DNA of 64,000 nt from positions 1-64,000 of the forward strand of contig CAMLCZ010000010.1 in NCBI GenBank assembly GCA_946478665.1, in the 5' to 3' direction. Positions 10,257-17,891 of this stretch are shown in pieces. Below the pieces are notes generated by a model, which was not told where the DNA came from, made no database searches, and saw nothing but the letters and a program-made list of their open reading frames with translations. The DNA comes from an uncultured Bartonella sp. (GTDB lineage Bacteria; Pseudomonadota; Alphaproteobacteria; Rhizobiales; Rhizobiaceae). A program made the translations under genes and the position numbers. Position 1 is the stretch's first letter, and each line of letters begins with the position of its first letter.

Positions 10257-10507
10257 CGTTCATCCCCGTTTTTCGTAACGATTGAATAATAAATGACAGC
10301 CTAATATTGTTTCTCTTTTGTTTGGGTTGCAGAACAACACAATCAAAAAATGAAGTACAATTTCAGCTTGTCGCGACAGCAGATAAAAGACATCTGCTAA
10401 ACCAAGAGTATGAGGAAAAAAGTGTATAATTAAAAATAGAAAATTAATAATAGTATAAAAAACACATAAATATTTGTGATTATATTTATTTAAATCGATT
10501 TTATTAG
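10257..10507 (-). promoter_or_regulatory. Shared 5' control region of paralogue A
   Basis: About 250 bp upstream of paralogue A are clearly alignable with 12535-12790 upstream of paralogue B, including CGTTCATCCCCGTTTT beside the start codon, TTTCTCTTTTGTTTG, an ACAACACAATC block and a distal TTTAAATCGATTTTATTAG. Two adjacent inverted repeats are kept in both: TGTCGCGACA at 10369-10378 and AGCAGAT/ATCTGCT at 10378-10384 and 10392-10398, the latter with different loops in the two copies. These could be operator sites or a leader hairpin. The rest of the 361-bp gap is AT-rich and ends in the terminator of paralogue B. Confidence 0.6.
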
Positions 10508-10541
10508 CTAGGTAATAAATATATTTTAATATAGTATAAAA

Positions 10542-10575
10542 ATACCCCTATTAATATTTATTACCATAGGGGTAT
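10542..10575 (-). terminator. Rho-independent terminator after paralogue B
   Basis: A 9-bp stem ATACCCCTA / TAGGGGTAT (10542-10550 with 10567-10575) encloses a 16-nt loop. Read on the minus strand it lies about 40 bp after the paralogue B stop and is followed by TTTTATACTATA. Confidence 0.75.
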
Positions 10576-10617
10576 CTTAATTCTATTTTAAAATATTATC
10601 TCAGCTAAATAAATATT

Positions 10618-12534
10618 CTATGCTGCAGCTGCTGCATGAACTTGGGCTTGCTGTTCCATCTCATGTAAGAAGCTGTTGTTATCAAAATGCGGTGCAGCAA
10701 ATGCATCAGCTGATGGAGCGGCTACATTTTCAGCAAAAGCTTTTGGCTGTGCTGCATTGGCTGCAGCCGGTGCATAGTGATCCAGTACATCATTGATTGG
10801 ATTATGTGCTTCATTGTTTTGTGCAAGATAGGTTGAAGGATTAATAAGTTGGCGACCAGCCCTATCTTCAACTGCAATATGCGCACCATCGGCATTGGCC
10901 TTGTTTACAATATCTGTAAACCAACCGAGTTTTTCGATATGAAGGCCACGTACATCAAGCCGGATTGTTTCGATGTTGCATTTGCTGAGTGAACCAGTTG
11001 AAGAAAGATCTGTGAGCCATTCTTTATAATCTGCTTCAAATAAGTTTTGTGTTACAGCTGATAACACTAGGGTGTCATTACCTTTTCCACCATCTATGTA
11101 CAAAGTGTCAGCACCGATATGACCTTTTAAAGTGATAATATCATCGCCAGCACCCGCTAAAATACTGTTTGTTCCACCATCTGAAACAGAAATATCACCA
11201 GTAATACTTATCTTGTCATTACCTTCGCCTGCGTCGATGATATTTTCACTATTGCCCTTTGCAGACATATTGCCAACCAAGGTAAAGGTATCATCCCCTG
11301 AGCTCAAGTCAAATTGGTTTAATGCGGTAATGTTAAGTGTATCGCTGGCTGCAATACTTTTGCCAATATAGACATCGTCATTTCCATCATAGGTATTTAG
11401 AACAAAACTGGAACTGTCATTAGAAACACCACCTAAGAAAGTAATGAGGTCATCTCCCTTTTCGGTCCAGATACGTGAAGAACTTTGATGGCCTGTAGTG
11501 CCTCCCTGTAGGATGAATTGCCCATCAATTTCCACAGTGGACGTTGTTTCTGTTATAAAAAGGGTATCAAAAAAACCACCTTTGTCAATTTTGACATCGC
11601 CCTTAATAAACAGATCTGAAGAGGTGCCAATAAATTCTAAACTGATTAGACCGTTTATGAGGGAAATGTCATTAAATTTAAATGTTGAATAGTCGCCATC
11701 GTCAAACATCCACGAGATGGTTCCATTGGTAACCTGCGTAAGCCCGGAAATATCAGTTAATAGAGTTGAGCTGTCATCATAATTTCCTGTGCCAAAAAAA
11801 CTGGTACTAGCATTGTCTACAATATAATTACCTTTAACTTTAAAGGCGGTTTCATGTCCGTTCATGTCTACAGATAAATTAGAACCATCCCGTAAGATTA
11901 TATCTTTATAAACCGTTAAATAATTATAATAGTTAGAGATACTTAAATCTATATCTCCTTTGCCTGTGGCAATAATACTGCCATTAATATCAATTATACC
12001 TTTGGTATTTGCGGTTTCTGAACCATTCTCTATGTTAAACAATAAAGTTGTATCATATTTTGAGGGTGTATCTGTTATAGGACCATTTGAAACAATATCG
12101 CCTTTAACATTTATTGTGTGTTTTCCGGCTCCTGAAAGAGAGATGTCGATGGGTCTATCTTTATATTTATCAGTCGGTGTTGAAGTAAAATCAATTCCAC
12201 CGTTCAAATTGATTATTTTATCTCCTTCACCGCCAGTAATGGAAACATACTGTCCTTCCTTAGCAATGAGCTTGCCTCTAACAGTTAGTGTATCGTTGCC
12301 CTCTAATAGATCAATGCTGGTCGTGGATTCGTGACCGATTACATTGCCCGTAACAACAACTGTGTCGTCCTGATTTGTGCCAATGTATTCGCGACCATTA
12401 TCAAAGTTTCCCTTAATTCTTGAATTATTGCCGGCGATACGTGCCCAATCAAAAGCAAATGACTTTGAGAAAGGATTTTTCTGTGTTGGATCCAACAAGG
12501 TATCTAGAAGTGTTTTATGTAAAATTTGGTTCAT
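10618..12534 (-). CDS. Repetitive beta-helix/RTX-like protein, paralogue B
   Basis: This 638-residue protein is the tandem paralogue of the gene at 8439-10256. Residues 1-35 (MNQILHKTLLDTLLDPTQ, then SKSFAFDWARIAG) and the last ~155 residues (from GNDTLVLSAVTQ to the end, VHAAAAA) match it closely. The central ~400 residues have the same style of GNDTLTVRGK, GNDKISITGDI and AGDDIITLKGHI repeats but a different sequence and length. No Sec signal peptide is visible. Single cysteine in SKCNIETIRLD. Function is unknown; secreted structural or adhesive calcium-binding protein is the best guess. It reads in the same direction as paralogue A but each has its own conserved upstream region and terminator, so they are probably separate transcripts. 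Confidence 0.75.
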   Translation of the reverse strand: MNQILHKTLLDTLLDPTQKNPFSKSFAFDWARIAGNNSRIKGNFDNGREYIGTNQDDTVVVTGNVIGHESTTSIDLLEGNDTLTVRGKLIAKEGQYVSITGGEGDKIINLNGGIDFTSTPTDKYKDRPIDISLSGAGKHTINVKGDIVSNGPITDTPSKYDTTLLFNIENGSETANTKGIIDINGSIIATGKGDIDLSISNYYNYLTVYKDIILRDGSNLSVDMNGHETAFKVKGNYIVDNASTSFFGTGNYDDSSTLLTDISGLTQVTNGTISWMFDDGDYSTFKFNDISLINGLISLEFIGTSSDLFIKGDVKIDKGGFFDTLFITETTSTVEIDGQFILQGGTTGHQSSSRIWTEKGDDLITFLGGVSNDSSSFVLNTYDGNDDVYIGKSIAASDTLNITALNQFDLSSGDDTFTLVGNMSAKGNSENIIDAGEGNDKISITGDISVSDGGTNSILAGAGDDIITLKGHIGADTLYIDGGKGNDTLVLSAVTQNLFEADYKEWLTDLSSTGSLSKCNIETIRLDVRGLHIEKLGWFTDIVNKANADGAHIAVEDRAGRQLINPSTYLAQNNEAHNPINDVLDHYAPAAANAAQPKAFAENVAAPSADAFAAPHFDNNSFLHEMEQQAQVHAAAAA

Positions 12535-12790
12535 CGTTCATCCCCGTTTTCGTGACGATTGAATAATCAATGACAATCTAAAACCGTTTTCTCTTTTGTT
12601 TGCGTTGCAGGACAACACAATCCGCAAAAAGGGAGGACAGTTTCATCATGTCGTGACAGCAGATGGAAAAACATCTGCTAGCCTAGGATTATGTTGGGAA
12701 ATGAGTATAATAAACAGCAAAAAATAAAATACATCGCAAAAGTAACATAAAAATCTGTTGTTATGTATATTTAAATCGATTTTATTAGAC
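12535..12790 (-). promoter_or_regulatory. Shared 5' control region of paralogue B
   Basis: This is the counterpart of 10257-10507. It keeps TGTCGTGACA at 12649-12658 and the AGCAGAT/ATCTGCT stem at 12658-12664 and 12673-12679, plus the distal TTTAAATCGATTTTATTAG. Conservation of the two inverted repeats in both copies, despite a changed loop, argues that they are used. The remainder to 12903 is AT-rich with nothing I can assign. Confidence 0.6.
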
Positions 12791-12903
12791 ATTTAAATAA
12801 TTTTACATGGACTAAAAATTAAAAAATACAAATAGATAATAAATAATAGTTAGTCATATATAGATTCTATCTTAAAATACATAAATTGGCTAATTAAATA
12901 TGT

Positions 12904-13715
12904 TAAACAGCAGCTGATGAATAAAATGTTCTTGTTGTTCCATCTCATGCAAGGAGATGCTTTTGTCAAAATGTAGTGCAGTAAATGCATTCGTTGATGG
13001 AGCAACTAGTTGATGGAGCGACTAAATTTCCAGTAAACGCCTTTAGCTGCGCTGCATTGGTTGCTGCTGGTGCTTCGTGATTAAGCGCATTATTGATTGG
13101 GTTATGTGTATCATTGTTTTGTGCAAGATAGGTGGAAGGTTAACAAGCTGACGGCCAGCCTTATTCTCAACAGCAATGTGAGCATCACCGGCATCGGTTT
13201 TGTTGACGATATTTGTAAGACGGCCAAGCTTACTCTGTTGGATAAGATTGACATCAACACGAATAGGTTCAATGCCGTTTTTAGCCAAAGAACCAGACGC
13301 AGGGGGTCTGTTAGCCAATCTTTGTAACCTGCTTCAAATAGTTTTTTGGGTGTTGGCCGTTGGAACTAAAGAGTCATTACCTTCACTCATATTTATTTCC
13401 AGTGCGCCAGCTGCAATATGACCATTTAAACTGATAATAGCGTCACCATAGTCGGTATCAATACTATTTACCCCACCATTTGAAACCGAAACATCACCAA
13501 TAATAGTAATAGTGTCTGGACTTCAAATGTTAAAACTCCGTTTTTGAATTCATTGTTCGCTATAAATTTACCTATCAAATTAAAAGTAACATCCAAATCG
13601 TTTAATATAAAAGTATTTTAGGCAGCGTTATGTCCTAATATTACAGTATTATTGGTGATGACATCACCTTCAACATATAAATTATATATGTCGGTTCTAA
13701 AACTATAATTTGGTT
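12904..13715 (-). pseudogene. Decayed third copy of the repeat-protein family (3' half)
   Basis: Reading the minus strand from about 13715 down gives, in changing frames, EGDVITNNTVILG, DTITIIGDVSVSNGG, GDAIISLNGHIAAGAL, GNDSLVPTANTQK, YKDWLTDP, GIEPIRVDVNLIQQSKLG, YLAQNNDTHNPIN and LHEMEQQ, each aligning with paralogues A and B in order. At least three frameshifts and an in-frame stop are present. One frameshift is a 16-bp tandem duplication (12993-13008 and 13009-13024, one mismatch). The N-terminal half and the upstream region are missing. The longest residual open frame here (13043-13318) is a fragment of this pseudogene, not a gene. Confidence 0.9.
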
Positions 13716-14460
13716 ATGCCATAAGAGATGCGTGTCATAGAAAATCGTCTGTGTTATTTTTGGCGCGTGTAGGGATCAACGTTTCAGTGGCGAGGGAAGA
13801 CGGTTAAGGTCTTTTTACATTGTAGTTCTTTAAAAATGTATGGTCATTTTTCGATGGAGAAATATGCCATTAATAAGGGATAAACGCCCGCAACGTCTTT
13901 AGATGATTTAATGTTAACACCAATCCAAGTTGCTCAAAAATGCTTCTCTTGAAAATCAAAAGTTCATCTCTTGAAAAGAAGGCATCTGTTTTTTGTGAGA
14001 ATAAGTAAATGGTTAGCGCTAGCTTCTGAACATATTTTGGTAAGTCATTGAATATGATCTCTTAGAATAAGAACCTTGCCCATCATTAATGGTTGGTGAT
14101 CTATGAGTGGTTGAACAGATTTTGTAAGAAAATATGGTTGTTATAAGCAAATGCTGTTTTTGTAATATTAGACGTCTGTAGAAGGCTGAAACAGTTTTAT
14201 GATTTTATCAATAATCAGTTTTGTTTGTTGAGATAAAAAATCGTGACAAACAGTATTTATTTTCTGACATTATTCGGCGTTTTGTTTTGTAACATCATTA
14301 CTGGCAATAAAATTGGATTGGTCATGGATTTTTCGTGACGCTGATCCTCGCGTTGATCCTGATGAAATAACGGTCCATCAAACATATCATAGCAGCGAAA
14401 CCATAAGGGGTTTTACTGCTATGTTCTGCTTAAAGCTCAAGTTTTTTTAAGCATAAGGCT
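13716..14460. other. Gene-poor debris between the pseudogene and the serine hydrolase
   Basis: No intact gene is visible in about 745 bp. On the plus strand 14304-14444 reads open for about 46 codons without a start and with plausible protein-like composition (WSWIFRDADPRVDPDEITV, then HQTYHSSETIRGFTA) and then stops; it may be the tail of a lost gene, but I do not recognise it. The rest is AT-rich and closed in all frames. Confidence 0.5.
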
Positions 14461-15765
14461 TTATTGCCGCAATTTATTGGCAATTGCGTTATACATTAAT
14501 GAGGCTTCCAAAGGTTGTTCCGAGTAGCTGGGCTCTGCCTTTGGCCAAGTGGACCATTGGACAATCACCAGATTTTCTTTGGCATTAATCATGATTATCT
14601 GCCCAAAAATACCTAATGCCCACATAGTTTGGTTGCTTTCGAGCCCTTTTTTTGGCGAAACATCTTTTGTGTCAATAGGAACAGAATTATTCCACCATTC
14701 ATATCCATAAACGCCTTCAGGATGGGAATAACTGATTGAGTGCTCTGCTTTGGACCATTGACGTGCATCTAGTACCCAATTATGTGGCAAAATACTTGTG
14801 CCATCGGGAAGTGTACCATCGTTAAGCACAAACAAACCAAATTTACCCCAGTCTTCCAGTGTTGCATTGAAACCATGCGCACCGGCATCATGCTTGCCAA
14901 CGTCATAGCTATGCCATACGCCATCGCTTGTCATACCGTATGGTTTCCATATTTTTTCCTGCAAATATTCAGCAATGGGCATTCCAACGGCTTTTTCCAG
15001 TGTGTCGCCCAAAAGCCATGCACCACCAGATGAATACGACCAATTCTGACCTGGCGATGTTAATGCACGACGTTTTTTGTTTATGACAAGATCATGCACA
15101 CATTCATATGTTTTTTCAGCTGCTTCACATGCCGTTAATTTGGCAAAATCAGAATTTTCCGCTTCATAGTTTTCAGTCCATTCAACACCAGAGGTATGTC
15201 GCAACAAGTTGCGGATTGAAACCTTTTCCCAAGCAGTACCAGCGACATCAGGGTTATATTTTACCACGTTGTCATCGAGTGATTCAATTTTGCCTTCTTG
15301 AACAGCAACACCAACAAGTGTTGATACGATAGATTTGGCAACAGAACGGGAAGTCCATAAGGTTTGCGGCGTGTTGCCTTGTCCATAATATTCAAAAACG
15401 ACCTGACTATCTTTAATAACCATCATGCCCGTTACATCATTGCGTTCAATATAGTCATGTAAGGTATATTCATTGTCATTAATCTCATAAGAGACTGCGG
15501 ATAAATCTTGAATATTACGTTTTAATGGCTGCGGGGTACCGCGATGAAATACATCACCAGGATAAGCACGGTAACTATTGCGAAAACCAATAACGCGATC
15601 TTTCATGTTCCAATCCAGCATATCCTTGACGGCAGGTAACTGCTCGTCAATAGGTGTTGGACATTGTGTTAGTGCCGGTACATCACATGGGGTTGCTGCC
15701 CAACTGGCTGATAAAGATAAAAGTCCTATCAATGTAAAACTTAAAACGGATAACTGTTTTTTCAT
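14461..15765 (-). CDS. Exported serine hydrolase, beta-lactamase/DD-peptidase fold
   Basis: I place the start at 15765 (434 residues), where MKKQLSVLSF begins a clear Sec signal peptide ending near SASWA and AAAGG lies about 9 nt upstream; an upstream in-frame ATG at 15789 lacks these. The protein belongs to the class C beta-lactamase-like PF00144 group (includes 6-aminohexanoate-dimer hydrolase and EstB-type esterases). The nucleophile and general-base pair is SVAK at residues 141-144 and the YSSG motif supplies the catalytic tyrosine. The third motif is HxG-like but unclear (ALGIFGQ). A periplasmic esterase or peptidase is likely; the substrate cannot be inferred. It borders the decayed accessory region and seems monocistronic. 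Confidence 0.85.
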   Translation of the reverse strand: MKKQLSVLSFTLIGLLSLSASWAATPCDVPALTQCPTPIDEQLPAVKDMLDWNMKDRVIGFRNSYRAYPGDVFHRGTPQPLKRNIQDLSAVSYEINDNEYTLHDYIERNDVTGMMVIKDSQVVFEYYGQGNTPQTLWTSRSVAKSIVSTLVGVAVQEGKIESLDDNVVKYNPDVAGTAWEKVSIRNLLRHTSGVEWTENYEAENSDFAKLTACEAAEKTYECVHDLVINKKRRALTSPGQNWSYSSGGAWLLGDTLEKAVGMPIAEYLQEKIWKPYGMTSDGVWHSYDVGKHDAGAHGFNATLEDWGKFGLFVLNDGTLPDGTSILPHNWVLDARQWSKAEHSISYSHPEGVYGYEWWNNSVPIDTKDVSPKKGLESNQTMWALGIFGQIIMINAKENLVIVQWSTWPKAEPSYSEQPLEASLMYNAIANKLRQ

Positions 15766-15832
15766 TAAATATAACCTTTCGTCCGACACGCTGTTTAAAA
15801 GATAAAATGAGGGGGGGTAATTTTTAGGTGTC

Positions 15833-17206
15833 TCACAACATATCCGCTATTTTTTTGGATAGTTTTTCGGCGACATCCTGCTTACTCATAGATGGCCATT
15901 TTTCTATATTATTTCCATCTAGAAGAACTATTGTATTATTGTCTCCCCCCATAACACTGTTACCATTGTCCGTGTTGGATACATCATTGGCTACAATGAG
16001 GTCTGCCCCCTTTTTCTTTAATTTTTTTTGCGCATTATGGATAAGATTATCAGTCTCGGCCGCAAACCCGATAACCAGTTTAGGACGATTTGTAGAATGT
16101 CCAATCGTTGCTAAAATATCTGGATTTTCAATCATCTTGATGACTGGGTCTGCATGACCCTTGTGTTTCTTTATTTTTTGAGCCGCTATTTCCGCGCTAC
16201 GCCAATCAGCAACAGCGGCAACAAATATAGCGGCATCAGCCGGCAAGGATTGTTCGACCTTTTCGAGCATATCGCGTGCGGTTTCTACATGAATTGTTTC
16301 AACACCTTGTGGATCGGGAATACTAACAGGGCCAGAAATCAATGTTACTTTTGCGCCCAAACGTGCCAAAGATGTAGCAATGGCATGACCTTGTTTTCCT
16401 GATGAACGATTGGCGAGATATCGCACAGGATCAATCGGCTCATGTGTTGGGCCAGATGTAACAATAATGTGCTTGCCTTTTAGAGGTTTTGGTTCATCAT
16501 CAAAAATGTGCTCTACCGCTGCCACAATACTGAGTGGCTCGCTCATGCGCCCAAGTCCAGCTTCACCACTTTCCGCCATTGTGCCAATTTCCGGGCCAAT
16601 CATTTTTAACCCATCTTTGATTAGGCAATTGACATTGCGCTGTGTTGCAGGGTGAGCCCACATCACTGGATTCATGGCTGGTGCAAGCAATACATGGCAA
16701 CGTGCGGCAAGAAGCACCGCGCCTGCAAGATCATCTGCAATACCTTGCGCAATTTTTGCCATACGGTTTGCTGTTGCTGGTGCAACAATAATTAAATCTG
16801 TCTCACGAGCCAGTCTTATATGGCCAACGTCATGTTCATCATGTCGAGAAAAGAGATCTTCATAAACATTTTGTCCAGAAAGCGCACTTGCAGCCATGGG
16901 TGTTATAAATTGACAGGCGGATTTTGTCATAATAACGCGCACTGTTGCACCACGTTCGCGCAGGCGACGAATAAGATCGAGCGCCTTATAGGCCGCAATA
17001 CCACCACCAATAATCAAAAGTATCTGTTTCGATTGCAGTGATTGCATTGGGACAGGACTAGCCGTATTGGGCATAATCGGAGAAATTGTAACGGACATCA
17101 GAAGATTACGTGCTTCTTCTTCCATGGAACGCCCGTTTTTAGCCGCTCTTAGCCGTAATTGTTCCTTGGCATTATCAGGTAGATTGCGAATTGTAATACT
17201 AGCCAT
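15833..17206 (-). CDS. coaBC: CoaBC with N-terminal FitA-like ribbon-helix-helix domain
   Basis: CoaBC couples 4'-phosphopantothenate to cysteine (CTP-dependent CoaB) and decarboxylates the product (FMN-dependent CoaC) in coenzyme A synthesis. The chosen ATG at 17206 has GGAG 7 nt upstream and gives 457 residues. Residues 1-40 (MASITIRNLPDNAKEQLRLR, then AAKNGRSMEEEARNLL) are a canonical FitA-type antitoxin ribbon-helix-helix. After a ~15-residue linker comes CoaC (GGGIAAYKALDLIRRLRE, APAMNPVMW) and then CoaB (SGPTHEPIDPVRYLANRSSG, AAVADWR). No PIN toxin gene is adjacent. An internal ATG at 17047 would give plain CoaBC but has no ribosome binding site. A longer frame to 17290 is unlikely. Confidence 0.93.
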   Translation of the reverse strand: MASITIRNLPDNAKEQLRLRAAKNGRSMEEEARNLLMSVTISPIMPNTASPVPMQSLQSKQILLIIGGGIAAYKALDLIRRLRERGATVRVIMTKSACQFITPMAASALSGQNVYEDLFSRHDEHDVGHIRLARETDLIIVAPATANRMAKIAQGIADDLAGAVLLAARCHVLLAPAMNPVMWAHPATQRNVNCLIKDGLKMIGPEIGTMAESGEAGLGRMSEPLSIVAAVEHIFDDEPKPLKGKHIIVTSGPTHEPIDPVRYLANRSSGKQGHAIATSLARLGAKVTLISGPVSIPDPQGVETIHVETARDMLEKVEQSLPADAAIFVAAVADWRSAEIAAQKIKKHKGHADPVIKMIENPDILATIGHSTNRPKLVIGFAAETDNLIHNAQKKLKKKGADLIVANDVSNTDNGNSVMGGDNNTIVLLDGNNIEKWPSMSKQDVAEKLSKKIADML

Positions 17207-17891
17207 TGTTAAACTCCAAGATGCAATCAATGCAATCAGAATGGTGTTTATGTAGCGTTTTTGAAACCTTGAAACAAGGGAAAAGGACACTAAAATTTTT
17301 GTAAATTATAGAGTTTAATTTTAAAATTAAAAATTCTCTTATATATAAATAAAAACAAAATATATTTAAATATAAGCTTTATATAAATAAAAAAATAGAA
17401 AAAAATTATTATTTTTATGGGTGTTTCTGTAGAAAAATATATAAAATTCATTTTATATAATTTTTATACAAAAAATATATTTTTATGAAATGAGTATTAT
17501 ATAAAACCATACGAAGAAATATTGATATATAGAAACTTATTGGTTGTGCTATCATTGATACTAATCTGGCATTTCAATAACGCCCATATAGTCATTTAAT
17601 AGCAGTGTAACACAATTGGCATCCTAGGAAGGTGTTAAAAAATAGCGGTAAAATATTCATATTAAAGCGCATATGCCTGTTGCAACGCATATGCGTGTTG
17701 TAGTGCCTGTGTTTGTGGTGGTGCAGGTGCTTGTGGCGGCGCCTATGATTGTTGCAGTGCGTATGATTGTTGTAGCGCTGGTGCTTGCCGCTTTTGTGTT
17801 AGGCTTCAAAAGCATAATCGTAAGATGCAATTGGTTTTTGCGGCATTCAAAAGAACGCCGCAAAAAGTTTGGTGGTCTGGCAAAAAGCAGA
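17207..17891. other. AT-rich intergenic region with low-complexity remnant
   Basis: 17291-17560 is extremely AT-rich and holds no gene. About 17650-17810, read on the minus strand, encodes a Gln/Ala/Pro-rich run (QAPALQQSYALQQS, a stop, then APPQAPAPPQTQALQHAYAL), which looks like the decayed low-complexity tail of a protein. Open frames on either strand here (for example 17673-17903 plus) are by-products of the same GT-rich repetition and I do not call them. An imperfect inverted repeat, TTTTTGCGGC at 17835-17844 with GCCGCAAAAA at 17857-17866, follows ubiB but has its T and A runs in the wrong order for a standard terminator. Confidence 0.55.

Noticed and set aside
8439-12534. Autotransporter or adhesin with Sec-dependent export
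   Set aside because: Neither paralogue has a signal peptide, ESPR or beta-barrel C-terminus; the type V route is not supported.
13043-13318. Separate 91-residue minus-strand gene
   Set aside because: It is a frameshifted fragment of the third repeat-protein copy, aligning to the C-terminal parts of paralogues A and B.
15833-17290. CoaBC start at 17290 rather than 17206
   Set aside because: The extra 28 residues are not needed by the RHH domain and lack a ribosome binding site; 17206 has GGAG at a good distance.
17835-17866. Terminator for ubiB
   Set aside because: The stem is sound but T precedes and A follows it on either strand, the reverse of a Rho-independent terminator.
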